DNA of 64,000 nucleotides from Bacillus sp. EAC (GCF_002156875.1 NZ_NCSY01000014.1:148177-212176), one strand, 5' to 3'. Positions 17,725 to 27,811 are shown, counted from the stretch's first letter. Notes: a model not told the origin generated them from the letters alone. Translations and numbers: made by a program.

Positions 17725-18102
17725 ACTTACCTCCTTTACAATGTTCTTAAGAAACTTTAATGAGCAGACAATAATATGGCTTATAGCTATCTTATTCAGC
17801 GCTAATGTACTTTTATGTTAAAAGGAACTGTTTATAGACTACAAACTCTTAAGTAGGTCCGATTTGGTTTTACTTAGTAAAAAAACTTGTTGAAAATCAT
17901 TAATTATTTTGGCATCTCTTTTTCTAATTCTAAAAGAAATTAATGCTAAATTCTGTATTATAATAGGTAGTGATTTAAGTAAGAAAGTGAAGTTGCACAA
18001 AATTAGTAATTTTCTATTTAAATAATATAGTAAACAATCAACAAATTCAGTCGATAATTCAATAATTATAAGAAAATCAAATAATGTTAGGAGAATGTTA
18101 AA
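17725..18102. other. Intergenic region between divergent genes
   Basis: This A+T-rich gap is bounded by the leftward amine oxidase and the rightward hydrolase. A TATAAT-like hexamer lies near 17960 (GTATTATAATAGG). No gene, hairpin or repeat was recognised. Confidence 0.4.
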
Positions 18103-18921
18103 ATGCCTAAGTGTTTAATTAATGATTTGGAAGTTAACTTTGATGTAATCGGCAAAGGAAAACCAGTAATAATGATTCACGGTTTCACTCCAGATTCTAG
18201 ATTGATGAAGGGATGTATGGAACCGATATTCGCTAAAAGAGAAGGCTATAAACGGATTTATTTTGACTTACCAGGAATGGGTGAAACAAAAGGAAGCAAT
18301 TACATAAATGGCACAGATGATATGTTGAATTTCGTATTGGATTTTATTGATTCAGTTATACCTGACCAATCTTTCTTGTTAGTTGGTGAATCGTATGGTG
18401 GGTACTTATCGCGAGGAATTATTGCAAATAGAAAAGAAAAAGTTGAAGGAATAGCCTTTATTTGTCCAATGATCATTCCAGATATGGAGCAAAGGTCATT
18501 ACCGGAGCATGTTGTACTAAGTGAAGAGAAGGAATTAATTGAACAGTTAAGTGAAGATGAGAAAACTGATTTTCGTTTGAACAATGTTGTATTAAATAAA
18601 AATACTTGGAATCGTTATACGAAAGAAGTGGTAAGTGGTTGCTCGATTGCTGATCAGAATTTCTTATCAAAAATAAGGAATAATTATGGTTTCACATTTG
18701 AAATAGACAAAATAACATTTGAACAACCGAGTGTTTTTCTATTAGGATTACAAGATTCAGTTGTTGGATATAAAGATGCGTTTAGACTAATGGACAAATT
18801 TCCACGTGCTACTTTTGCAGTATTAGATAAAGCAGGTCATAATCTACAAATTGAGCAAGATGGTTTATTCAACACACTTGTAAATGAATGGTTGGACAGA
18901 GTATTAGAGTTAAATGATTAA
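18103..18921 (+). CDS. Alpha/beta hydrolase
   Basis: 272 residues. The oxyanion-region motif is MIHGFTPDSR. The nucleophile elbow is GESYGG. The acid is in LGLQDSVVGY and the catalytic histidine in KAGHNLQIEQ, so the triad Ser-Asp-His is complete in the usual order. It is cytosolic. It could be an esterase or a C-C bond hydrolase; the substrate is unknown. TTAGGAGAA precedes the ATG. Confidence 0.92.
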   Translation: MPKCLINDLEVNFDVIGKGKPVIMIHGFTPDSRLMKGCMEPIFAKREGYKRIYFDLPGMGETKGSNYINGTDDMLNFVLDFIDSVIPDQSFLLVGESYGGYLSRGIIANRKEKVEGIAFICPMIIPDMEQRSLPEHVVLSEEKELIEQLSEDEKTDFRLNNVVLNKNTWNRYTKEVVSGCSIADQNFLSKIRNNYGFTFEIDKITFEQPSVFLLGLQDSVVGYKDAFRLMDKFPRATFAVLDKAGHNLQIEQDGLFNTLVNEWLDRVLELND

Positions 18922-19014
18922 GTTAGTGATATTTATGCAAAGCTAGTTAATTGAAGAAATCTAGTTTTTCATTGACTCTTATTTTAAGGATTATATGAAA
19001 GTGAGAATAATTAA

Positions 19015-19683
19015 ATGAACTTAAAAGACTATCTCAATGATAGATTTCCTGCAGTCGAATTAATTCCGAGTGTTTATTACCAGTGGGAAATTGGCATTCA
19101 CTTTACACTTGGAGGGAATATCTATCAGTTCATTAAAAAAGATGAATTAAATTATGATAGGTTTCGACTTGTTTATGGACAAACTTTAACGATCTTTAAT
19201 GAGTTATTTGAGAAGGACGATGACTTGTTCATTGTGACTAACATGTACAAGCACAAAACAAATGAAAAACATATTAGAAAACTCAAAGTATACAAACCTT
19301 TTATTAAGCGAAAAAGTGATTTGAACAGAATACAGGTGAAAACCTATCCGTATCCATTTGAGTTAGATGAAGCAGAAACTTATGAAATGCAACAATTTTC
19401 TTTGCTGTGTAAACGAGAAGACTTCCGTGTTCAAGAATTACTTAAAGCTGCGTGTAATGAAGATTTTCCATTAAATCCAAAGTTAGGTGGTTACTCAATA
19501 GATTATCCGGATGTGTTTTTTGTAAATATTTCAAAAGACATTATTTTTTTCATCTACGACGACCGAGGCTGTGAGGTTATTGCCCGTGAAGCAGACAAAA
19601 TACTTCCAATTTATGAGAAATACTATAATTGGGTAGAAGAAGTTGATCGGAAACGGATTGAAAATGGATTAAGAGTAAGATAA
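19015..19683 (+). CDS. DUF3885 family protein
   Basis: 222 residues. The C-terminal part shows DVFFVNISKDIIFFIYDDRG and CEVIAREADKILPIYEKYYN, the DUF3885 signature found in many Bacillus hypotheticals. The N-terminal part (YYQWEIGIHFTLGGNIYQF) also fits the family. It is soluble. Similar proteins often appear next to polymorphic-toxin immunity genes or alone. No toxin gene is seen here. The role is unknown. Confidence 0.85.
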   Translation: MNLKDYLNDRFPAVELIPSVYYQWEIGIHFTLGGNIYQFIKKDELNYDRFRLVYGQTLTIFNELFEKDDDLFIVTNMYKHKTNEKHIRKLKVYKPFIKRKSDLNRIQVKTYPYPFELDEAETYEMQQFSLLCKREDFRVQELLKAACNEDFPLNPKLGGYSIDYPDVFFVNISKDIIFFIYDDRGCEVIAREADKILPIYEKYYNWVEEVDRKRIENGLRVR

Positions 19684-19774
19684 GTCATTATTTACATACT
19701 TAAGGTTGCAACACTCCTTTGCTTGCTAGAAAACTAATTTATTTTGTATAAACTGGTCATTAATTACACAACAT

Positions 19775-19984
19775 ATGAAAAAACGAAATAAGGTGATCAG
19801 TTTGGGTGAAGAATTCACTGTTGGAAAAGACTATGAACATGCTTCGATAAAGGATGTTTTGCATGATTTAGGCTTTCAAGAAGATGGTCGATCATATTCA
19901 AAGGATGGTAAACGATATAAATACGGGGGCATTGATAAATATCAGAGCTATGTTTTTTCAGTTACGATGAATCCTTTAAAATAA
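19775..19984 (+). CDS. Small hypothetical protein
   Basis: 69 residues from ATG 19775, or 60 from TTG 19802. The ATG has no ribosome binding site, whereas AAGGTGAT (19788-19795) is well placed for the TTG. The protein contains EEFTVGKDYEHASIKDVLHD and EDGRSYSKDGKRYKYGGIDK. It is highly charged with no transmembrane segment. I do not recognise the family. A strong terminator follows. Confidence 0.55.
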   Translation: MKKRNKVISLGEEFTVGKDYEHASIKDVLHDLGFQEDGRSYSKDGKRYKYGGIDKYQSYVFSVTMNPLK

Positions 19985-20017
19985 TGAAAAAGTAATTTAT
20001 TAAATCAGATGAAAGCA

Positions 20018-20055
20018 AAAAGAAGCATAACCTTTAAAAAGGTTATGCTTCTTTT
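20018..20055. terminator. Bidirectional terminator before dsdA
   Basis: Perfect 16-bp stem AAGAAGCATAACCTTT / AAAGGTTATGCTTCTT with A- and T-runs on both sides, between convergent genes. Confidence 0.92.
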
Positions 20056-20064
20056 ATAATAAAA

Positions 20065-21411
20065 TCATTGTTTATCTAATGCTAATTTCAATCCATTTTG
20101 ATAATACTGGTTCATCTCTTCTTCAGGAACCATACTTCCACCTGTTCCCCAAACAATATGTGTTGCTTTTTTCTTCAATTGTTCTAAATCTTGATTGGTT
20201 CCCTCTTTCCCTAATATAATCGGTCCAATCATTCCTGCTAGCGCAGATGGCTCAAGTTTTATTCCTTCTGTATCGACTAGTTCTTTCAATAATAGATACA
20301 AGTGTTCATCGCTAACTGTATAATTTCCACTTAAGAAAGGTTCAATCGTTTTTCCGACAAATCCAGAAGGTCTCCCTACTGCAAGTCCGTCGGCGTCAGT
20401 AATATTATCAATGCCTACATCTTGAACTGAAATTTTATCATGGAGACCTGTCATTAAACCGAGTAACATGCAAGGTGAGTGGGTTGGTTCTGCAAAGAAA
20501 CAGTGAACATTGTCTTGGAACATTAATTTTAATCCAAATGCAACTCCACCGGGACCACCGCCTACACCACATGGAAGGTAGACAAATAAAGGGTGGGCTT
20601 CATCCACTGATATGTTTAACTCATCTAATTGTGTTTTAAGTCGGATTGCTGCTACAGCGTATCCTAAAAAGAGGTCATGTGAATTTTCATCATCAACAAA
20701 ATAACAAGTAGGGTCAGCGTCTGCTTGACTTCGACCTTCTTCTACAGCTTTGCTATAATCTGCCTCATATTCGATTACTTCAACATTTTTGCTTCTAAGT
20801 AAGTCTTTTTTCCATTGTTTTGCATCAGCCGACATATGTACTGTTACTTTAAAACCTAACTTTGCACTTATGATTCCTATACTAAGTCCTAAATTACCAG
20901 TCGATCCAACTGCGATTGAATAGTTTGAAAAGAAGTTTTGGAACTTTTCACTAGCTAATATGGAATAATCATCATCCTTAGATAACAGTTGATGCTGAAA
21001 AGCTAGTTCTTCTGCATGCTTGAGCACTTCATAAATCCCGCCTCTAGCTTTAATTGAACCTGAAATAGGCAGATGACTATCACATTTAAGTAATAATTCA
21101 CCTAAGATTGGCTGTTGATATGCTACTTCTAACGACTTTTTCATTGAAGGAATTCTGACTAAAGGTGATTCAATGATGCCATTTGTCTTCTTTGTTTCAG
21201 GGAAGACACTTGCAATATATGGTGCAAATCGATTTAATCGATCTTCAGCATCTTTAACATCCGCAAGTGTAAGAGCAGATTTCTTAATTCCTTTTTGAAA
21301 TGCTTCAAGTTTTGGATTTATCCAAAAAACTTCCTCTAACGAAATGATCTTGTTTAGTGAAGGTAATTGGTCTTTCAGGTTTTGTAGTTCGACTATTTCA
21401 ATCGGCTTCAT
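20065..21411 (-). CDS. dsdA: D-serine ammonia-lyase
   Basis: 448 residues. The PLP-binding lysine is K121 in [13 protein letters not shown] and the phosphate-binding loop is [29 protein letters not shown] and the C-terminal [11 protein letters not shown] are typical of the DsdA subgroup of fold-type II PLP enzymes. It turns D-serine into pyruvate and ammonia. Length is as expected (about 440). AGGAGG precedes the ATG on the minus strand. It is a single gene with its own terminator, and no dsdC or dsdX lies nearby. Confidence 0.95.
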   Translation of the reverse strand: MKPIEIVELQNLKDQLPSLNKIISLEEVFWINPKLEAFQKGIKKSALTLADVKDAEDRLNRFAPYIASVFPETKKTNGIIESPLVRIPSMKKSLEVAYQQPILGELLLKCDSHLPISGSIKARGGIYEVLKHAEELAFQHQLLSKDDDYSILASEKFQNFFSNYSIAVGSTGNLGLSIGIISAKLGFKVTVHMSADAKQWKKDLLRSKNVEVIEYEADYSKAVEEGRSQADADPTCYFVDDENSHDLFLGYAVAAIRLKTQLDELNISVDEAHPLFVYLPCGVGGGPGGVAFGLKLMFQDNVHCFFAEPTHSPCMLLGLMTGLHDKISVQDVGIDNITDADGLAVGRPSGFVGKTIEPFLSGNYTVSDEHLYLLLKELVDTEGIKLEPSALAGMIGPIILGKEGTNQDLEQLKKKATHIVWGTGGSMVPEEEMNQYYQNGLKLALDKQ

Positions 21412-21810
21412 TTAATCCTCCTATGTAGCTTGTGGTTAGTTGTCTGTACAATGTATTCATTTTTAATAGTAATTTACCTTTTCATATAAATCAAAATTCT
21501 GTCATTCAATTTAAATTGGAATAAAAACATCCATTTACTACCAATTATACAGTTAGTTAGCTTGAAAATTAAAAGAGTTATATCCAATTGCCCCATTAAA
21601 ACGGAGGAAATCTGTCGGATAAAGAAGTATTTTATTGGAATTACTGATAAAACTGGAAGTCATAACCCCCATTGACCCTAAATTGAATTTTTTAAATAAT
21701 ATTAAGTGAACGTTAGTTTTTCATTAGAATTATTAAAAAAAGTTAACACTATTGAAAATGTGATTTTAATAGAATTCCATTTTCGTAGTGATTAAACTGG
21801 GAGGAAGAAG
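21412..21810. other. Intergenic region, promoter side of two divergent genes
   Basis: A+T-rich DNA between dsdA and the large subtilase gene. GGGAGGAAG lies just before the protease ATG. No riboswitch, hairpin pair or open frame could be supported. Confidence 0.4.
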
Positions 21811-24800
21811 ATGGGAAGTAGCATACAAAAAAATAAGTTTGTAAAAAGCATGACTGTTTTAGCGCTATCAACTAGTTTTATTTTAGCCTCATTTGGAAAT
21901 GTAACGAATGTATCGAAAGCCGTGAGTTTGACGAATGTTGATGACATGCTTACTAAGTTAACGCCAATGCAAAGGGCTGCTTTAAATCAACTAACAGCAA
22001 AGGCTACGACGGGTCTTCAAATTTCTCATGATATTGATTTAAAGTCTACTGAACAAACGAATGTAATTGTTGAGTTTACAAATAAGCCAGCAAAAGTGGC
22101 TAAAATTGAAGCAAGTGTAGAAGGAAAGCAGCTTACTGAGGCCGAAGCTTCAGGGTTAGTGGATCAGGATCATAAAACGTTTCAAGCTGAAGTGGGCCAA
22201 GTATTAACTGATGAAAAAAAGTCAAAAGTAAGTTTCAAGATAAATCGATCATATAAAACTGCCTTTAATGGTGTATCAATGAATCTACCTGCAAATCAAA
22301 TTGAAAATCTATTAAAATCAAAAGTAGTAAAAAATGTTTGGAGTAATGAACAATTCAAGATTGATCCTCCAGACCAAAAAGAAATTACTGACCAATTTAA
22401 AGCTGATGAATTTAACATTGCGAATTATTCACCTTACGATGGATTAGACCGTATTCACGAAGAAGGTTTAACAGGGAAAGGAATTAAAATAGGTATTCTG
22501 GACACAGGGATTGATTATAATCATCCAGATTTAAAGGATGCTTATAAAGGAGGATACGATTTCGTCGATAATGATAGCGATCCAATGGAAACGACTTTTG
22601 CAGATTGGAAAAAATCAGGCCAACCAGAAATTATTAATTCGAATACATATTATACCGAGCATGGAACACATGTAGCTGGAATCATCGGCGGCCGAGGAGT
22701 TGCTGACAGTGAGTATAAAACGATTGGCGCAGCACCTGAAGCAGATCTTTATTCTTACCGAGTACTCGGACCATATGGAAGTGGTACGAGTGATGACATC
22801 ATTGCAGCGATTGATCAAGCGGTGAAGGATGGAATGGACGTCATTAATATGTCATTAGGTGCTACGATCAATAACCCACTTTTTGTCACATCTGTAGCCG
22901 TTAATAATGCGGTATTAAGTGGAGTGACAACTGTTGTAGCTGCGGGGAATAGTGGAGATCAGATGTATACACTTGGTTCGCCAGGAGCAGCGGCATTAGC
23001 ATTAACGGTTGGTGCATCATCTAGTGCGATTGATGTGTACGAATATACAGGTAAACAAAATAGTAATGATTATAGATTAAGAGAATTAGCTAGAAACTAT
23101 TCTGATGATTTAACTAAATTACAAGGTAAAACATTTAATCTAGTTGAAGTCGGACTTGGGTATCCAGTTGATTACAATGGAAAAGATGTAAATGGAAAGA
23201 TTGCCCTTGTAAAGCGGGGGGAAACTGCATTTGTTGATAAAATCAAAGCCGCGAAGAATAAGGGTGCAGCAGGAATTATCATTTATAATAATGAAGAGAA
23301 CAAAGCAGAAGGAAACATTCAAACGTATGTAGGTGAATCAATATTTGCAATTCCAACTTTCTCTATTTCATATGAAGATGGACTAGCAATTTCAGAGACA
23401 ATTAAAGCCGGTAAAACAGATTTCTCATTTGGTGATTTTACAAAAATAAAAACACCTGAAGATGAATTAGCTAGTTTCAGTTCAAGAGGACCATCTCGTA
23501 TAAATTATGATATCAAGCCTGAAATAACTGGGCCAGGTGTTGCCATACTTTCAACTGTCCCATTTTATATAAATGATAAAACAGTAGATGGCACAAAACC
23601 TGGGGATTATAAAATTGCATACGAACGATTATCTGGTACATCTATGGCTAGCCCTTTTGTTGCAGGCGTATCCGCACTATTACTTCAATCAAATAAAGAT
23701 TTACAGCCAGCAGATATAAAATCTATTTTGATGAATACAGCAGATCCATTATCTAAAGAATACAGTGTATTTGAAGTAGGAAGCGGACGAGTTGATGCGT
23801 ATGAAGCAATTCACTCAAATGTTGAATTAAGTGTCGTAGATAAAACGCGTACTCTTATTAATGGAAAGGAAAAATTAATTAATGAGTTAACGGGTGCAAT
23901 GAGCTTCGGATCACTAAGCTTTAATGACAAAAATCAATTAGCATCACGAAATATTACACTTAAAAATCGAAGTGAAAAGGCGAAAACCTTTAACATTAAT
24001 GTTCACTATCAAACTGGATTAAAAGGATCAAAAGATGCATCTAAAAATAATGTGACATTAACTTCTCCAACAACTGTAAAATTAAATGGAATTAGCCAAA
24101 AATCAATTCAATTTAATTTGGATATCCCGAAAACTGCTGAAAAAGGAATTTATGAAGGCTATATCGTTTTTACAAATAGTGTGGATTCTACAGAACAATA
24201 TCAAATCCCATTTGGTGTTCACTATGTAGAAGAAGGATTTAACTCAATGAAAGCACTAAATAAAATGATGACTTCTGATTATACGAATTGGTATCCTTTA
24301 TTAGATTACGACACTACCGTACTGTTTAATTCTAGATCAAATATGGAAACACTGGATTTCGTTTTGTTAGATGGTGAAACCAATCAAGAGATTGGGTATT
24401 TAGGACAAATGGACGCTTCTCAACTTAATGATGATACTGATTATTATGTAAATGGAGTATTTACCGGAATGTATTTACCATTTACTGGAGACACAAAACA
24501 ACCGATATCAACTAAAGCGGTAAAAGTACCGTATGGACCAGCCCATTATAAAGTGAAAATGATTGGAACAAATAAACAAGGGAAAACATTCGGGGTGATT
24601 GACCATACAATGATTGATATTACAGGTCCAACATTGACGACAGATTTAAATGATGGCTTTATTGAAATTAAGCCTGGTACGACATCTTATCCGATTTCAG
24701 GGAAAGTTTTTGATAAAACAAATGATGACTATAGAAAGCAAGGAATTGCGATTGATCAATCAAGCAATTTTATAATGGAAAAAAATAATCATTATTTATA

Positions 24801-25938
24801 TACGAATGGATTCTATGTTGATACGGAAGGAAACTTTTCGTATGATATCCCGATTGATCCGACTGCAAGTAGCGTAAATGTAGAATTACAAGGGTACAAT
24901 ACAGCTGGAATTGGAACAAGATATAAAAACTTTACATTTGTTCCAGAAGGCACACCATATGTATATGGAAGTACTGAAAATGATTATGTGAATTTAGGTG
25001 AGAACGTAAAAGTTACTTTAACAGCTAATAATCTTACAGATGCGAGAAAACTAGCTACTAGTTTCTCATTTTCAAATAGTCAATTAGAAGTGATTGATGT
25101 AAAAGTACATCCTACGATCGAAAAAATTGGACACGCAAAGCTTACAACTGAAACAGTTCCATCTGGTTCAAGTACAGAATTAAATGTAAAGATGGAATTT
25201 ACAGAAGGAAAAGTATCAGGTGATGTTCCATTTGCTGAAGTAACACTTAAAGTGAAAGACGATCTTTATGAAATAATGTATCCTTTCGAGGAATCATCCG
25301 CTTCTTATGCAAATGAATCAAACGAAACATTCTCAATGGTCTCTGCAATTGTCCCAATTTGGACGAAACCATTAAAATCAGCAACTTCGGGTTCACTTGG
25401 AATACCAGAATCATTCGTAAGAGAAGGTAGAAATACTTGGAGAGTCGACCCATCTCAAATAGGAGCAGTTTTATCTGTGAAAGATAAAGAAGGTAATAAT
25501 TATCCTGGTGTACTCAATCGATATGGACAACTTAGCGTTGAAAAATTACCTATTACACTTGAAGAGTTGGTCGAATCAATCGATCTTCCAGGGCATTTCA
25601 CGATTTATAAACCATTTCATGTAGGGTTTGTGAATGATGAAGGGAAAGCTACTGCACACCATAATCCAGAAATCAATTTAATCGCTCCAGTTCCAGGAGA
25701 TGTTAATAAAGATAATGTGATCGATATAAAGGATGCAATTTTCATCCAAACATACTGGGGTACGAATAAACGTAGTGCAGATATAAATTTTGATGGTAAC
25801 GTCGATGCAAAAGACTTTGCGTTTTTTGAGAAGAATTATTTAATGCAGAATCCGACTGTGGCTGATGCTCCTAAGCCTGTTAAGAAATATAAAGGTAAGG
25901 CAATTGAGGATATAAAAACTGAGTTAGGAATAAATTAA
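21811..25938 (+). CDS. Secreted Vpr-like subtilase with cohesin-like and dockerin modules
   Basis: 1375 residues. In order: a signal peptide (about 1-37), an I9 propeptide (about 70-180; VIVEFTNKPAKVAKIEASVE, YKTAFNGVSMNLP), and an S8 catalytic domain with D231 (LDTGID), H284 (HGTHVAG) and S611 (SGTSMASP). A PA insert lies at about 440-540. Then come Fn3-like beta domains, a cohesin-like region (about 1060-1170; VNLGENVKVTLTANNLTDAR), and a dockerin at about 1297-1350 with two Ca loops (DVNKDNVIDIKDA, DINFDGNVDAKDF). Domain order matches minor extracellular protease Vpr with added C-terminal modules. No other cohesin protein is in the window. Confidence 0.93.
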   Translation: MGSSIQKNKFVKSMTVLALSTSFILASFGNVTNVSKAVSLTNVDDMLTKLTPMQRAALNQLTAKATTGLQISHDIDLKSTEQTNVIVEFTNKPAKVAKIEASVEGKQLTEAEASGLVDQDHKTFQAEVGQVLTDEKKSKVSFKINRSYKTAFNGVSMNLPANQIENLLKSKVVKNVWSNEQFKIDPPDQKEITDQFKADEFNIANYSPYDGLDRIHEEGLTGKGIKIGILDTGIDYNHPDLKDAYKGGYDFVDNDSDPMETTFADWKKSGQPEIINSNTYYTEHGTHVAGIIGGRGVADSEYKTIGAAPEADLYSYRVLGPYGSGTSDDIIAAIDQAVKDGMDVINMSLGATINNPLFVTSVAVNNAVLSGVTTVVAAGNSGDQMYTLGSPGAAALALTVGASSSAIDVYEYTGKQNSNDYRLRELARNYSDDLTKLQGKTFNLVEVGLGYPVDYNGKDVNGKIALVKRGETAFVDKIKAAKNKGAAGIIIYNNEENKAEGNIQTYVGESIFAIPTFSISYEDGLAISETIKAGKTDFSFGDFTKIKTPEDELASFSSRGPSRINYDIKPEITGPGVAILSTVPFYINDKTVDGTKPGDYKIAYERLSGTSMASPFVAGVSALLLQSNKDLQPADIKSILMNTADPLSKEYSVFEVGSGRVDAYEAIHSNVELSVVDKTRTLINGKEKLINELTGAMSFGSLSFNDKNQLASRNITLKNRSEKAKTFNINVHYQTGLKGSKDASKNNVTLTSPTTVKLNGISQKSIQFNLDIPKTAEKGIYEGYIVFTNSVDSTEQYQIPFGVHYVEEGFNSMKALNKMMTSDYTNWYPLLDYDTTVLFNSRSNMETLDFVLLDGETNQEIGYLGQMDASQLNDDTDYYVNGVFTGMYLPFTGDTKQPISTKAVKVPYGPAHYKVKMIGTNKQGKTFGVIDHTMIDITGPTLTTDLNDGFIEIKPGTTSYPISGKVFDKTNDDYRKQGIAIDQSSNFIMEKNNHYLYTNGFYVDTEGNFSYDIPIDPTASSVNVELQGYNTAGIGTRYKNFTFVPEGTPYVYGSTENDYVNLGENVKVTLTANNLTDARKLATSFSFSNSQLEVIDVKVHPTIEKIGHAKLTTETVPSGSSTELNVKMEFTEGKVSGDVPFAEVTLKVKDDLYEIMYPFEESSASYANESNETFSMVSAIVPIWTKPLKSATSGSLGIPESFVREGRNTWRVDPSQIGAVLSVKDKEGNNYPGVLNRYGQLSVEKLPITLEELVESIDLPGHFTIYKPFHVGFVNDEGKATAHHNPEINLIAPVPGDVNKDNVIDIKDAIFIQTYWGTNKRSADINFDGNVDAKDFAFFEKNYLMQNPTVADAPKPVKKYKGKAIEDIKTELGIN

Positions 25939-26046
25939 CATATAGTTAAGGGATTTCTAATAATATTAATTTAATTCAGTAGATCATTTGCAGACATTTT
26001 TTATTTGGGCTATAATAACTTAAACCATTTTCTTTACTAGATATAT

Positions 26047-26078
26047 CCCTTATTCGTTCTATTGAATAAGGGTTTTTT
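26047..26078 (+). terminator. Terminator after the subtilase
   Basis: Perfect stem CCCTTATTC / GAATAAGGG followed by TTTTTT. Confidence 0.9.
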
Positions 26079-26094
26079 ATTTTTTTAGAAAAAA

Positions 26095-26125
26095 AAAAGA
26101 CAAATTCGATAAGAATTTGTCTTTG
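26095..26125 (-). terminator. Terminator of the cold shock gene
   Basis: Stem AAAGACAAATTC-gataa-GAATTTGTCTTT. The A-run to its left is a U-run for the leftward cold shock transcript. Confidence 0.88.
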
Positions 26126-26136
26126 TGTATGTTATA

Positions 26137-26337
26137 TTATGCTTTTTTAACGTTTGTAGCTTGTGCACCACGTTGTCCTTGTTCTACTTCAAATGTAACT
26201 GCTTGACCTTCATCTAAAGATTTGAAACCTTCACTTTGAATTGCTGAGAAGTGAACGAATACATCATCTCCATTTTCGCGTTCGATGAATCCAAAACCTT
26301 TTTCTGCATTAAACCATTTTACTTTACCATGTTCCAT
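26137..26337 (-). CDS. CspA-family cold shock protein
   Basis: 66 residues, the normal size. The RNA-binding motifs are KGFGFIE (RNP1) and DVFVHFSAI (RNP2), in a five-strand OB fold that binds single-stranded nucleic acid. The start is the ATG at 26337 ([13 protein letters not shown]), 7 nt after AAGGAGG. An upstream in-frame ATG would add an untypical ten residues. Just upstream of the ribosome binding site the transcript can form the hairpin TGTGT-gcaaccc-ACACA. A TATAAT lies on the minus strand at 26379-26384, giving a short leader. Confidence 0.95.
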   Translation of the reverse strand: MEHGKVKWFNAEKGFGFIERENGDDVFVHFSAIQSEGFKSLDEGQAVTFEVEQGQRGAQATNVKKA

Positions 26338-26528
26338 TAAAAAATCCTCCTTGTGTGGGTTGCACACATTGTAATTTAATTATAATAACAATAAAGTTAA
26401 AAATAATCAAATAGACCAAAATTGTTTAGTTCAAAAGATTTTACTTAACTTCTTTAAAGGGTAGTTTATATTAATAGAAATAGACAGAATTCTAAAGAGA
26501 GAGTTTAGGATTAAATGGATTGAGAATG

Positions 26529-26570
26529 AAAAGACAATCTAAGGGAGACAATCCTGATAGATTGTCTTTT
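26529..26570 (+). terminator. Leader hairpin before the first propeptide gene
   Basis: AAAAGACAATC (26529-26539) pairs with GATTGTCTTTT (26560-26570), with a 20-nt loop and a T-run. A near copy lies before the second propeptide gene (27180-27222), so it was duplicated with the gene. It may be a terminator or an attenuator. Confidence 0.65.
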
Positions 26571-26614
26571 TTCATTAAAACATGAATACAGTTTTTAAAG
26601 GAGTGGTAGTTAAT

Positions 26615-27121
26615 ATGAAGAAGTTTACTAGTGGGGCCATTTTTATGGTGACAATCCTTTCAATCTTGAGAGGATGTAGTGAGAATACATTTAATAGAAA
26701 TAAGATAATGAGTCAGGTAGAGGAGGCGAAAGAAACGATGGGTACTTCAGTATTTGTAGATCCTAGCATTGATCAATCTAGTAATAAGACTGTATCGATT
26801 ATCATTGAATTTAAAACTAAGCCAGCGAAAATCGCAGTAATTGAAGCAGAAGCGCAGGGGAAACAATTAAGTTTGGATGAGGCTAAGCAAAAAGTAGAGG
26901 AAAGTCATGAGCAATTCCAAAAAGAACTACAAACTTTACTAGCTCAAAATCAAGTACCATTTACCGTAAAGCATGTTTATAAGACAGCTTTGAATGGGGT
27001 TTCGATGGAATTGCCTGGGAATGAAGTGAAGCGATTGATGCAGTCAAGTGTGATCGGAAGAATTACTTTAAATAAGGAAATACATCTTGATCCACCGATT
27101 CAGCCGTTTAAGCAGATGTAA
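26615..27121 (+). CDS. Stand-alone subtilase propeptide (I9) protein, copy 1
   Basis: 168 residues from ATG 26615, with a hydrophobic start (MKKFTSGAIFMVTILSILRG) followed by Cys-Ser-Glu-Asn. The only globular part is an inhibitor I9 domain (about 50-160) with IIIEFKTKPAKIAVIEAEAQ, GKQLSLDEA and YKTALNGVSMELPGNEVKRL, ending LDPP. It corresponds closely to the propeptide of the subtilase 1 kb upstream (residues 70-185) but has no protease domain. LRGC is an imperfect lipobox, so it may be a lipoprotein. It probably inhibits or chaperones a secreted subtilase. A longer start at 26582 is possible. Confidence 0.85.
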   Translation: MKKFTSGAIFMVTILSILRGCSENTFNRNKIMSQVEEAKETMGTSVFVDPSIDQSSNKTVSIIIEFKTKPAKIAVIEAEAQGKQLSLDEAKQKVEESHEQFQKELQTLLAQNQVPFTVKHVYKTALNGVSMELPGNEVKRLMQSSVIGRITLNKEIHLDPPIQPFKQM

Positions 27122-27179
27122 CATGTTAGAGTAATAGTTACTTTTAGTAGTGAGATGAGTTTTCAGTGAATTAAGAATG

Positions 27180-27222
27180 AAAAGACAATCGAAGGGACAC
27201 AATCCTGATAGGTTGTTTTTTT
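27180..27222 (+). terminator. Leader hairpin before the second propeptide gene
   Basis: AAAAGACAATC pairs with GGTTGTTTTTTT around a loop that shares CACAATCCTGATA with the leader of copy 1. It ends 10 nt before the ribosome binding site of the next gene. Confidence 0.65.
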
Positions 27223-27239
27223 ATTTTAGAGGAGTAGAT

Positions 27240-27752
27240 ATGAATATGATGAGATTATATAAAGGTACCATACTAGTTGTAGCAATTCTTTCAAGTATAT
27301 TTAAATGGAATGAAAATACACTTAATAAGAATCAATTTATAAATGAGGGAAAGGTGGTAAAAGAAACGATGAGTGCTTCTTTTTATGTAGACCCTACCAT
27401 TGATTTTTCAAGTGAAAAAATCATTTCAATTATCATTGAATTTAAAATAAAACCTGCTAAAATTGCTGTTCAAGATGCTGAGGCTGAAGGAAAACAATTA
27501 ACGTTAGAAGAAGCAACTAAAAATGTTGAGGAAAGTCATGAGATGTTTCAAAAAGAACTAAAAACTTTACTCGATGATCACCAAGTTCCTTATACGATAA
27601 GACGTACATATAAGACGGTCCTCAACGGTGTTTCGATGGAGTTACCAGCAAAGGAAATCAAAAGATTACAGCAGTCTACAGTGATAGAGAAAATCTATCC
27701 AAATAGAAAAGTTCACCTTTTTCCATCTATTACACCATTTAATCAAATGTAA
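27240..27752 (+). CDS. Stand-alone subtilase propeptide (I9) protein, copy 2
   Basis: 170 residues from ATG 27240 (AGAGGAG 6 nt upstream). Hydrophobic start (LYKGTILVVAILSSIFKWNE). The I9 domain shows IIIEFKIKPAKIAVQDAEAE, GKQLTLEEATKNVEESHEMF and YKTVLNGVSMELPAKEIKRL. It aligns along its length with the gene at 26615, so the two arose by tandem duplication that included the leader hairpin. The Cys near the end of the signal segment in copy 1 is absent here, so the anchoring probably differs (membrane helix or secretion). Confidence 0.85.
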   Translation: MNMMRLYKGTILVVAILSSIFKWNENTLNKNQFINEGKVVKETMSASFYVDPTIDFSSEKIISIIIEFKIKPAKIAVQDAEAEGKQLTLEEATKNVEESHEMFQKELKTLLDDHQVPYTIRRTYKTVLNGVSMELPAKEIKRLQQSTVIEKIYPNRKVHLFPSITPFNQM

Positions 27753-27781
27753 TTTCCTTTTAATAGGAATTCTGAATTAGT

Positions 27782-27811
27782 CAGATTGATTTCATAGATC
27801 AATCTGCTTTT
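27782..27811 (+). terminator. Terminator after the propeptide genes
   Basis: Perfect stem CAGATTGAT / ATCAATCTG followed by CTTTTTC. Confidence 0.88.
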
